45,948 nucleotides of DNA from a virus: positions 1 to 45,948 of the IMG/VR virus record IMGVR_UViG_3300020200_000052. The stretch is one strand, 5' to 3'. A program made the position numbers and the translations under genes. Shown here in pieces: positions 15,232 to 21,306 of this stretch. How positions within the stretch are numbered: position 1 is the stretch's first letter; every line of letters starts with the position of its first letter. The notes under the pieces are model-generated. The model did not search any database and was not told the origin of the DNA. It saw nothing but the letters and a program-made list of their open reading frames with translations.

Positions 15232-16071
15232 TTAGACACCCATCAATTTACCTGTCTCTTCATAAGAGTAACAGAAGTCCTCGTACTTGAAATGTGTATC
15301 CACATTCTCGTCAAGGGTAACTTGTTTTCCTCGACCTTCTACGTGTAGAAGAATAAGGTCATAAACACTTACTTTTGGTAATTCAGCGTATTGTTGAATT
15401 ACTTTAAAGGTGTTATTGAAGTCGCTCCTCGCGGTTACAAAACCACTTGAATCAATGTCCAACATGATGTACTCTTTGGTTTCTAAGTCAATAATTGCAA
15501 TCAAAGTGTTTGACGACTCAGATTCTAATGATTGACAATTTGAAATTGTCTCAGGTAACCATGTCGTGTTTGATTCAGGATGTTCTCTCTCCATGATACC
15601 AAAGGATGTTTCAAGTGAACTTAAACTACCGCCATTGAAGTTTCTTACGTCAATAACCGCGTACTTGAATCCACGATTTAATCCATCTTGAATATCGATG
15701 TCGATGTACTCCGCACAAGGACCCTGTCTATGTCTCACGTCCCCCGAGTGAACAGAGTTACCAACTCTCAAGTTACTGAAAGATAGTACTTCTGACACTT
15801 TTTCACCAACAAACGTAACACTTAAATCCAAGTCTTCAGAACCACGTTTATCCATCCAATGAATAAATGGTCTGATAACTTTTGCATCGGGGTTATCGAG
15901 CGGAACTCGTTGACCTCTGATGGTAGGTTTAGTTGAGAAGTTCATACTTCTCATGTTGGTTGGTAAAGGAATCTTTTTTAATTCCTCATCAATCCAACAG
16001 TTACCTAAAGAATCCATTACCGAAAACTTATCTCTAAGAGTTTCGAATAATTTAGAGTGGATGGTTTCCAC
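15232..16071 (-). CDS. TerD-like C-terminal half of an MXAN_6230/SCO0854-type protein
   Basis: The 279 residues contain the TerD-like pattern IRPFIHWMD... DLDLSVTFVGE, then NLRVGNSVHSGDVRH, then the hydrophobic strand KYAVIDVRNFNGG. This matches, from memory, the C-terminal part of the MXAN_6230/SCO0854 family, relatives of tellurite-resistance (Ter) stress proteins whose Asp residues bind calcium. The start is six bases after the stop of the preceding gene, which carries the rest of that family, so one ancestral protein appears split into two coupled genes. Biochemical function is unknown. Confidence 0.75.
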   Translation of the reverse strand: METIHSKLFETLRDKFSVMDSLGNCWIDEELKKIPLPTNMRSMNFSTKPTIRGQRVPLDNPDAKVIRPFIHWMDKRGSEDLDLSVTFVGEKVSEVLSFSNLRVGNSVHSGDVRHRQGPCAEYIDIDIQDGLNRGFKYAVIDVRNFNGGSLSSLETSFGIMEREHPESNTTWLPETISNCQSLESESSNTLIAIIDLETKEYIMLDIDSSGFVTARSDFNNTFKVIQQYAELPKVSVYDLILLHVEGRGKQVTLDENVDTHFKYEDFCYSYEETGKLMGV

Positions 16072-16077
16072 AATCTC

Positions 16078-17304
16078 TTAGGGGATTGCTTGTAGTGATG
16101 GTAATTCGGTACGTTTTCTCGCTCCTTTAATCATAACTGACCTATTTGTTTTAGGTTCAGTACGACCTTCAAAGTGAGTGTAAACCTCAAACAATACTTT
16201 GTTTGATGTACCTTTTACCGCTTCTCCGAATAATTTCATAATTGTTTCAATATCTTGTGGATATGTACGAACCAACCAATCTAATCGACGAGAGAATTCA
16301 CCGGGTCTTTGAGACAATACTCTCAAACCATTCTCCAAACTTTTTTTGAATCCCTCATCTACAAGGGAGAACCAAGATTTTACTTTCTCGTTTCTAATCT
16401 TGTTGAACGCATCAAAAGATTTAGGGAATTGGTTTTTATACTCACCCGGGTGTAAGATTTCACCTAAACGAACCCATCGTTGGTCTCTTAAAACCATTTC
16501 TCTTGGGTCACAGTTTGTGTTCTCAAGTAAATTCAAGATGTACTTCCTCTCTTTACGAGTGAATTTCTTGAATTTAAACTTTTCTCTTTCGGGATTTACT
16601 CCTTTATCGGTAGACCATCTGTTTAGTCTAATTTCCTTTTCAGGAACTTTAGGTAAACTAATGTCTCCACCTGAAAGATGAACGGCTATTCTTAACACGT
16701 CGGTTGAAGTTTTTACTGGAAGTCCCTCGATTCCCATTCCCGCAAGTGTACACAAATTCTCTTTGAAAGGAATTGTGTCAGGGAAAATCAATGTTTCACC
16801 ACTTGATACAAACCACTTAACAATCTCAAGGTCTTGGGGGGTTAATGATGTGTTGATTGACACTAAGTCAGTGAAAATTTTTGAGAATCTATCAGAGGTA
16901 CCATACTTAATCAAGTTGTATTTAATTTTTTCAAACTTGATTTCTTTTTCGTAAGTGTGGGTTGATGGTTCCCATTGACCATTACTCCAATAATGCAAGA
17001 TTGCGTTCATGTATAATTCGAAGTCGGACATAACCATCACTTCTTGTGGGAAATTCTTATATAGGGGTTGGTAATTACGATTACCACCCATTACATTTTT
17101 CAAATGATTCAATACTTCATGATTGAAGTTTTGAATAAACGATAATTCTGATTTGGACAACGCGAAGAAAGCATCTTCGTCTAACATGTAACCCCATTGC
17201 ATTAAGTGGGATTGAACGGTTGCTACCGCGATTCTATTATCTTGACCGTCGTTTGGTGAACAGACCAAACCTTTTTGAAACGCAACTAAATTCCTTGTTG
17301 TCAT
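16078..17304 (-). CDS. N-terminal/middle part of an MXAN_6230/SCO0854-type protein
   Basis: The 408-residue protein shows the characteristic blocks TSTDVLRIAVHLSGGD, RWVRLGEILHPGEY, LSQRPGEFSRRLDWLVR and a final basic segment ending near LPSLQAIP. I recognise these as the body of the MXAN_6230/SCO0854 family, found with Ter-type genes in bacteria. It lacks the RING-like extension of some homologs, and the TerD-like tail is encoded by the next gene. A good host-type promoter precedes it (17341-17371), so it should be expressed early. Role in the phage: unknown; stress or defence functions are suggested for Ter systems. Confidence 0.75.
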   Translation of the reverse strand: MTTRNLVAFQKGLVCSPNDGQDNRIAVATVQSHLMQWGYMLDEDAFFALSKSELSFIQNFNHEVLNHLKNVMGGNRNYQPLYKNFPQEVMVMSDFELYMNAILHYWSNGQWEPSTHTYEKEIKFEKIKYNLIKYGTSDRFSKIFTDLVSINTSLTPQDLEIVKWFVSSGETLIFPDTIPFKENLCTLAGMGIEGLPVKTSTDVLRIAVHLSGGDISLPKVPEKEIRLNRWSTDKGVNPEREKFKFKKFTRKERKYILNLLENTNCDPREMVLRDQRWVRLGEILHPGEYKNQFPKSFDAFNKIRNEKVKSWFSLVDEGFKKSLENGLRVLSQRPGEFSRRLDWLVRTYPQDIETIMKLFGEAVKGTSNKVLFEVYTHFEGRTEPKTNRSVMIKGARKRTELPSLQAIP

Positions 17305-17340
17305 AATGTCGTATTAATGTTGTAATTTATTGTAATGGTA

Positions 17341-17371
17341 CAAAGATATATAAACTTTTTGTAAAAACAAA
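17341..17371 (-). promoter_or_regulatory. Bacteroidota-type promoter (TTTG-N19-TATCTTTG)
   Basis: Read on the - strand, TTTG (17371-17368) is followed after 19 bases by TATCTTTG (17348-17341). This matches the -33/-7 consensus of the primary sigma factor of Bacteroidota. It lies about 36 bases before the start of the TerD-like operon. Confidence 0.65.
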
Positions 17372-17401
17372 GTTTTTTTTAAAAAAAATTAAAAAAAATT
17401 T

Positions 17402-17863
17402 TTAAATCCTCACCAAATGATTCGCGCTGTAGGTCATCATAGCCCCCGCGTGTTTGTATCTCACTTTATACCCCATACCCTCAACCAAACCAACGGCTTG
17501 TCTTAAAACCTTATTTGATTTGTATTTTGGGTCAGGATTAAGGTCAATATCAATCCAAGTGACTTTTGGTAAACCATTGTTTCTCAAGTGTTCAGCAACT
17601 TCAACCGCCTTCCACACTTCAGTCATTAGTCTACTTGACGTATCTTTTTCAAATGGTATTGTGTCTTTAGTACACAATACGTGAGCACCCTTACCTTTTG
17701 TGTAAAGAGCAATAACCACCCCGTAAACTGTTTTAGAATTACTAAATGATTGTGAATCCGAACCAATCAATATTTCAATATCGTTTTTATCCACCAAATA
17801 ATCTTTGATGTAACCTATAACGTCGGTTATGAGTGTTCCGTGCAATGTTCTAAATTTTTTCAT
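17402..17863 (-). CDS. RNase H-like protein, YkuK/DUF458 family
   Basis: The 153-residue protein has the DUF458 pattern: EILIGSDSQSF near residue 32, YGVVIALYTKGKGA, then WIDIDLNPDPKYKSN and a final AGAMMTYSANHL. The acidic residues on predicted strands fit an RNase H-like fold, for which nuclease activity on RNA/DNA hybrids is assumed but not well shown. A scrap of a second copy of its N terminus lies at 17990-18031. Confidence 0.8.
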   Translation of the reverse strand: MKKFRTLHGTLITDVIGYIKDYLVDKNDIEILIGSDSQSFSNSKTVYGVVIALYTKGKGAHVLCTKDTIPFEKDTSSRLMTEVWKAVEVAEHLRNNGLPKVTWIDIDLNPDPKYKSNKVLRQAVGLVEGMGYKVRYKHAGAMMTYSANHLVRI

Positions 17864-17890
17864 ACCATTTTATAATATATAAGTACTCCG

Positions 17891-17930
17891 CGGAAGGTGA
17901 GGGGCTCGAACCCTTGCGACTGTAACACCT
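17891..17930 (-). pseudogene. 3' fragment of a tRNA gene
   Basis: On the - strand the sequence reads as a variable region, then AAGGG-TTCGAGC-CCCTC (T-arm), then ACCTTCC-G (3' acceptor strand and discriminator). The matching GGAAGGT 5' strand and the D and anticodon arms are absent; an inverted repeat stands in their place. The type (Ser, Tyr or Leu) cannot be set. Confidence 0.35.
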
Positions 17931-17931
17931 T

Positions 17932-17989
17932 GTTATGTGTAGTAATTTTGTGGGGTTGATGTGGGTTGGTGAAAATTATTACACATAAC
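17932..17989. repeat. 18-bp inverted repeat around a GT-rich loop
   Basis: Left arm 17932-17949 (GTTATGTGTAGTAATTTT) and right arm 17972-17989 are complementary with one mismatch. The 22-base loop is GT-rich. The element separates a tRNA relic from a gene relic and may mark a past rearrangement. Confidence 0.7.
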
Positions 17990-18031
17990 TACCAAGTAGT
18001 CTTTAATATAACCGATAATGTCGGTTATACG
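17990..18031 (-). pseudogene. Duplicated scrap of the RNase H-like gene N terminus
   Basis: The - strand translates as RITDIIGYIKDYLV, against LITDVIGYIKDYLV in the neighbouring DUF458 gene (residues 11-24). DNA similarity extends over about 40 bases with scattered changes. The frame then continues through the inverted repeat to a stop. It looks like the remains of a tandem duplication. Confidence 0.6.
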
Positions 18032-18046
18032 ATATTCGCTTAAAAG

Positions 18047-18107
18047 GTAGACCCGGGCCCAACAAGCCGTTTTCGTACGCAACGGAAGGGCCCTTTTTAA
18101 GGTCTAC
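18047..18107. other. Long interrupted hairpin beside tRNA-Gly
   Basis: Three stems nest: GTAGACC/GGTCTAC (18047-18053, 18101-18107), GGGCCC/GGGCCC (18055-18060, 18088-18093) and CCGTT/AACGG (18067-18071, 18081-18085). On the - strand it follows the tRNA-Gly CCA end by a single base and is followed by TTTT, so a terminator or processing signal is likely. Confidence 0.55.
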
Positions 18108-18108
18108 T

Positions 18109-18183
18109 TGGAGCGGGAAATGGGATTTGAACCCACGGCCCTCGCCTTGGCAAGGCGATGCTCTACCACTGAGCTACTCCCGC
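18109..18183 (-). tRNA. tRNA-Gly (GCC)
   Basis: Acceptor GCGGGAG pairs with TTCCCGC. The D-arm is AGCTCAGTGGTAGAGC. The anticodon loop CTTGCCA gives GCC between CGC.. and ..GCG stems. The T-arm is GTGGG-TTCAAAT-CCCAT. Discriminator T and an encoded CCA end the gene. Confidence 0.95.
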
Positions 18184-18188
18184 TTGGA

Positions 18189-18243
18189 GTGGTCTTCCCA
18201 TAACGATTTCCTTAATAGGTTTTGGAGTTAAGGGTACGACCAC
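18189..18243. other. 55-base hairpin
   Basis: GTGGTC/GACCAC closes the element, with CCC/GGG and TAAC/GTTA inner pairs. It lies between the tRNA-Gly gene and the 150-residue protein gene. It has no T-loop or anticodon features, so it is not a tRNA. Confidence 0.35.
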
Positions 18244-18252
18244 ATGTTGATA

Positions 18253-18705
18253 TTATTTTTGATTTTTTTGTTGCCACTCATAGGACACCGTATCTTCGGT
18301 AATTGGACCACCTTTTGCCCATGTTTTACATGTTCTTGCGGAGTGACATTTAAAGTGATGCATCCAACAGTACCCTAATCTACCACTATCATCAGAAACC
18401 GAACCTGGCATACACTCATCCATTCTTGGTGATATATCAAATGCTACACAATTACCACATAGTGATTTTTTAGCAGCTTCAACAGTGGTGTTCCAATCAG
18501 ATGCAACCATTTCCCAATAATCACCGGGTTCGTCAATATTAAGTGGACCATATTTTATATAATCCGCTTTTATTGACTTGTCTCTATTATTGGTATTTAA
18601 CTCTAAATCTTGAGTTGCTTTAGGACATTCCATTTCCGCTTCGGATAGGAGTCTTTTGTTTAATCTTTCGATAAGTTGTTTTTTCTTTTTTAATTCAATT
18701 CCCAT
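18253..18705 (-). CDS. Cys-rich phage protein, possible metal binder
   Basis: The 150-residue protein has a basic helical N terminus. Its C-terminal half contains CGNCVAFDISPRMDECMPG, then GYCWMHHFKCHSARTC. Seven Cys and three His residues in this small region suggest a zinc or iron-sulfur site. I have the impression of similar proteins in other large phages but cannot name the family. TATTTATA on the coding strand (18719-18726) lies 13 bases upstream of the ATG. Confidence 0.7.
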   Translation of the reverse strand: MGIELKKKKQLIERLNKRLLSEAEMECPKATQDLELNTNNRDKSIKADYIKYGPLNIDEPGDYWEMVASDWNTTVEAAKKSLCGNCVAFDISPRMDECMPGSVSDDSGRLGYCWMHHFKCHSARTCKTWAKGGPITEDTVSYEWQQKNQK

Positions 18706-18718
18706 GATTTTTTTATTA

Positions 18719-18726
18719 TATAAATA
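18719..18726 (-). promoter_or_regulatory. TATTTATA motif (minus strand)
   Basis: The exact octamer on the - strand, 13 bases before the ATG of the Cys-rich protein and just after the neighbouring tRNA gene. Confidence 0.35.
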
Positions 18727-18731
18727 TCTCG

Positions 18732-18805
18732 TGGTCCCTCACGGGCTTGAACCGTGGACCTACCGATTATGAGTCGGGTGCTCTGACCAACTGAGCTAAG
18801 GGACC
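18732..18805 (-). tRNA. tRNA with CAT anticodon, Ile2 or Met
   Basis: Acceptor GGTCCCT/AGGGACC, D-arm TAGCTCAGTTGGTCAGAGCA, anticodon loop CTCATAA, T-arm CACGG-TTCAAGC-CCGTG, and discriminator A; CCA is not encoded. The body resembles bacterial tRNA-Ile2, whose CAU is modified to lysidine-AU by TilS; elongator Met is the alternative. Confidence 0.9.
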
Positions 18806-18895
18806 GTATCGTCGAAATAACCGATAAAATGAATTATCGTTTAAATCGGCGATATTAGTTTTTTACTTTGAATTTCATCTGTGTGATAACAGCAT

Positions 18896-19135
18896 TTGCC
18901 ACCTTTTTATGTCCCGAGGGATTCATATGACATGTCCAATTACCACAATCTGTACGAACAAAAGTTCAATCGTTCATATGTCATTTTTGATTTTCACCAT
19001 TTAAATCCTTCTGAAAAAGATGTTGATTGGTCAAAACTCAGATTGAAGTCTGATGAATCAATCAAAAATGAACTTAATAAATGTGTTCTTTTATGTTCAA
19101 ATTGTCATAGAAAGAGACATCATTTAAATTCGTAG
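18896..19135 (+). CDS. Small HNH-like protein, probably truncated
   Basis: The C-terminal part has FDFHHLNPSEKDVDW and then NKCVLLCSNCHRKRHH, the two halves of an HNH zinc-nuclease site. The first CxxC pair normally upstream is missing from this frame; a Cys-containing stretch occurs in another frame, so a frameshift is possible. TTG at 18896 or ATG at 18932 could start it. The gene lies among tRNA genes and its end overlaps tRNA-Arg by three bases. Confidence 0.6.
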   Translation: MPPFYVPRDSYDMSNYHNLYEQKFNRSYVIFDFHHLNPSEKDVDWSKLRLKSDESIKNELNKCVLLCSNCHRKRHHLNS

Positions 19136-19204
19136 GCCCACCAAGATTCGAACTTGGAATATCTCATTAGAAGTGAGAGGGTATATCCCTTTACCTATGG
19201 GCCC
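19133..19204 (-). tRNA. tRNA-Arg (TCT)
   Basis: Acceptor GGGCCCA/TGGGCCT (first pair G-U), anticodon arm TCTCA-CTTCTAA-TGAGA giving TCT, T-arm CCAAG-TTCGAAT-CTTGG, discriminator A. CCA is not encoded. It would read AGA/AGG, codons used heavily in these AT-rich genes. Confidence 0.93.
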
Positions 19205-19268
19205 ATTAAAATGGAAATTTCCTTCTACGATAACCGTAGTTGTAGATTTGAGGAGTTTTCCATTTTTG

Positions 19269-19354
19269 TACCGCTGGCCGGAATCGAACCGGCACGGACA
19301 TTACTGTCCAAGAAATTTTAAGTCTCTCTTGTCTACCTGTTTCAACACAGCGGC
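19269..19354 (-). tRNA. tRNA-Leu (TAA)
   Basis: A type II tRNA with a long variable arm. Acceptor GCCGCTG/CAGCGGT, anticodon arm AGAGA-CTTAAAA-TTTCT giving TAA, T-arm GCCGG-TTCGATT-CCGGC, discriminator A. It reads UUA, the common Leu codon of AT-rich genes. Confidence 0.93.
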
Positions 19355-19439
19355 ATCAATTTCACCAACATGTCAAAGAACAAATTCAGTTCAATCTGAA
19401 CTATTGTACAATTATACAAAAAAAAGACTTAAAATAAAA

Positions 19440-19470
19440 AACCCGAACTTCAAAAATAAAAGTTCGGGTT
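19440..19470 (-). terminator. Rho-independent terminator
   Basis: An 11-bp stem AACCCGAACTT/AAGTTCGGGTT; on the - strand it is followed by TTTTATTTTAAG. It closes a short minus-strand transcript starting near 19620. Confidence 0.8.
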
Positions 19471-19500
19471 CAATTAGTTAGAGTTTACTCTCAGTATAAC

Positions 19501-19602
19501 TTACAACTTAAAATCCGAACTTGGGTTACTTAAATACAAACCTCTCCCATTACCACTTAGCGGGTTGTTTGACGTTTGTTGTATGTGTACCAAGTTCATC
19601 AT
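19501..19602 (-). CDS. Possible 33-residue peptide
   Basis: Two ATGs (19602 and 19599) open a frame ending at TAA 19501: MMNLVHIQQTS... with a GNGRGLYLSNPSSDFKL end. TATATTTG, like a -7 element, lies about 15 bases upstream, and a strong terminator follows, so a transcript is plausible. No homolog is known to me. Coding status is uncertain. Confidence 0.35.
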   Translation of the reverse strand: MMNLVHIQQTSNNPLSGNGRGLYLSNPSSDFKL

Positions 19603-19639
19603 TGTTTAATAAGTATATACAAATATACAAAAAGTTTTT

Positions 19640-19882
19640 TTAAAATAAATCATCACACCATATTGGTGTCTTCTCTCCCATGTATGAACCTGACACGTTA
19701 AAATCAAAATATTCAACCGCTTCAGTCATGTCCATACCTTGGTCCATGAGAATCTTTAAACACTTTTCAACCGAGTAAATCAATCTCATAGAGTTTTCAT
19801 CAATTCCTAATACCGCGGAATCAAATCCATCCGCTATTAAAATTTCCTCATCTGCATATTGTTCTAAAATTTTTTCTAACAT
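19640..19882 (-). CDS. Small acidic conserved phage protein
   Basis: The 80-residue protein has the pattern ADGFDSAVLGIDENSMRLIYSVEKCLKIL, then EAVEYFDFNVSGSYMGEKTPIW. I recognise this as a family of short phage proteins with no assigned function. It ends upstream of the short-transcript region and starts just after a tRNA-Ser-like relic. Confidence 0.75.
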   Translation of the reverse strand: MLEKILEQYADEEILIADGFDSAVLGIDENSMRLIYSVEKCLKILMDQGMDMTEAVEYFDFNVSGSYMGEKTPIWCDDLF

Positions 19883-19937
19883 ATTGTCTTTTTTAGTTGT
19901 ATCCCTATAGGAAATCGAACCACTCTTTCATCTGTGT

Positions 19938-20017
19938 CGGAGAGAGTAAAATTTGAACCTACGATACTTTGTAGTACACCTAATTTCAAGTCAGATGTAA
20001 TCGACCAACTTCGCTTC
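19938..20017 (-). pseudogene. Degenerate tRNA-Ser-like (TGA) sequence
   Basis: The anticodon arm TCTGA-CTTGAAA-TTAGG gives TGA. A short variable arm, the T-arm GTAGG-TTCAAAT-TTTAC and the 3' strand TCTCTCC with discriminator G follow, as in tRNA-Ser. The expected 5' strand GGAGAGA is missing; GAAGCGA in its place pairs poorly. A second T-loop-like TTCGATT follows downstream (19908-19918), so remnants of two genes may be joined. Confidence 0.45.
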
Positions 20018-20113
20018 TTATTCATCTGTTAACTTTTATTATAAATTATAACAAGTAAATTTCATATTTCAAAATGTTTAAAAAAATATATATAACAATC
20101 TTCATTGCCGAGG

Positions 20114-20121
20114 TATTTATA
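20114..20121 (+). promoter_or_regulatory. TATTTATA motif upstream of holin-like gene
   Basis: The exact octamer, 37 bases before the ATG of the two-helix membrane protein. Confidence 0.35.
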
Positions 20122-20158
20122 GTAAACCAAATAAATAAAACTAAACTAAATTACAACT

Positions 20159-20413
20159 ATGAACTTTAAAAAATGGATTATTGACCTATTCAAAGATGAA
20201 AGAGGGTCAACTTCAATCAAACCGGTAATTGCTCTATTAGGCGCATTATTCCTTTGTGGTACCATGGCTGTAAATTCTTTTTCTCATGGTGACATTAAAC
20301 CATCTGAAGAATTAGTAAACGCAGTTATGGTTATTACTGCAATTGGAATGGGTGCAGATACTGTAGACAAGTTCTCACATAAAAAGAAATCAGACGACTC
20401 AGTATCTGAGTAA
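20159..20413 (+). CDS. Two-helix membrane protein, holin-like
   Basis: The 84-residue protein has a charged N terminus (FKKWIIDLFKDERGS). Two hydrophobic segments follow (PVIALLGALFLCGTMAVNSF and LVNAVMVITAIGMGADTV), with a Lys-rich tail. Size, two helices and a charged tail fit class II holins, but no lysin gene is next to it, so another membrane role is possible. Confidence 0.6.
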   Translation: MNFKKWIIDLFKDERGSTSIKPVIALLGALFLCGTMAVNSFSHGDIKPSEELVNAVMVITAIGMGADTVDKFSHKKKSDDSVSE

Positions 20414-20467
20414 GTGATTACGGAGTGATATAACCCGTTTAGGTGATATCAATCAATCATCATCTTA

Positions 20468-20812
20468 TTATTGAATCTGAAGTATTTTATTGTACGTATC
20501 GGTTATTTCAGCACAAGTTTCATAATCTTCGTTACCTTCAAAGAATGGTAGAATATCCCTTACTAAAACAATTGATTCTTTTCTTTTAAATTTTAACTCA
20601 GTTTCCCATTGTAAACCATTTATCTTAGCGCCTAACACTAAAATTACATTGTTTTTATCTTTTCTTTTAAGACTTTTAAAGAGGTTGACTAACGTCAGAT
20701 AAATTAGTTCTTTGTTAACATTGTAAAAATCACCAAAGCTATTATAGTCCTGTTGGAGTATTAACTTTTTGATTACGGTATCGTTTGGTTTTTTAGGTAG
20801 TTTTGGTGGCAT
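20468..20812 (-). CDS. Hypothetical phage protein
   Basis: The 114-residue, lysine-rich protein starts MPPKLPKKPNDTV. I recognise no motif. It lies downstream of the RNA-repair genes on the same strand, 83 bases after the receiver-domain gene, and may share their transcript. Confidence 0.6.
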   Translation of the reverse strand: MPPKLPKKPNDTVIKKLILQQDYNSFGDFYNVNKELIYLTLVNLFKSLKRKDKNNVILVLGAKINGLQWETELKFKRKESIVLVRDILPFFEGNEDYETCAEITDTYNKILQIQ

Positions 20813-20895
20813 GTCGATTTAATTTTTGGTTCATCACAAATTTGACCAAAAAAATCGACCTATACAAATAAATGAATAAATTGTTTAAAAAAAGT

Positions 20896-21246
20896 TTAAA
20901 CCGTATGGTCCCACTGAACTCTCACACAGTTTTGGGGTAATCTGTGGATATGTCTATAATTATTGATGTACCCCATCATATTAGCACTCCCAACCGCGTT
21001 GGCTGAATGTACAACCACATCAACAACAGGTTTTCCATCCAACCACTGATTAACTAACCATTTGGTACAGTCCATACCTGTTTTCTCGGTGATATTGTCG
21101 TAGTTGATTTCGTAGTTTTTAACTACACCGTGTAACCATTCTTTCATTGCGCTATCACCCAAGTCGTGGTCTAAAGAAATCAACTCAACATTATCTAAAC
21201 CAATCTCGGTTATCTTTTGAACCAATTCATCATAGGAACGAACCAC
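20896..21246 (-). CDS. Cyclic-phosphate-processing receiver (cREC) domain protein, interrupted
   Basis: The 116-residue frame (GTG start) has the receiver-like acidic motif ISLDHDLGD, then CTKWLVNQWLDG, then VVVHSANAVGSANMMGYINNYR. This pattern is that of the cyclic-phosphate-processing receiver domain described in RNA repair systems. Homologs begin with a strand like KIYLDDVRTP. That strand is encoded upstream in the same frame (from ATG 21306) but is cut off by a TAA at 21256-21258. Without it the first acidic pocket residues are lost, so this frame may be inactive. It follows the RNA ligase gene. Confidence 0.75.
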   Translation of the reverse strand: MVRSYDELVQKITEIGLDNVELISLDHDLGDSAMKEWLHGVVKNYEINYDNITEKTGMDCTKWLVNQWLDGKPVVDVVVHSANAVGSANMMGYINNYRHIHRLPQNCVRVQWDHTV

Positions 21247-21306
21247 TACCCAATTTTATTTATCAACGGGGGTTCTTACATCATCTAAGTAAATTTTATA
21301 TTTCAT
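21247..21306 (-). pseudogene. Detached N terminus of the cREC protein with in-frame TAA
   Basis: ATG at 21306 opens MKYKIYLDDVRTPVDK, then TAA (21258-21256), then NWVVV running into the downstream frame. The ATG overlaps the RNA ligase stop by 11 bases, a normal coupled start. Only one codon interrupts the gene: a three-base insertion in the A/T run, a readthrough site or a sequencing error would all fit. Confidence 0.7.

Noticed and set aside
17891-17930. tRNA 3' end as phage attachment site
   Set aside because: No integrase or temperate-phage gene is visible in the window, and the gene set is that of a lytic T4-like phage.
18189-18243. Possible extra tRNA
   Set aside because: The closing stem looks acceptor-like, but there is no T-loop, D-arm or anticodon arm.
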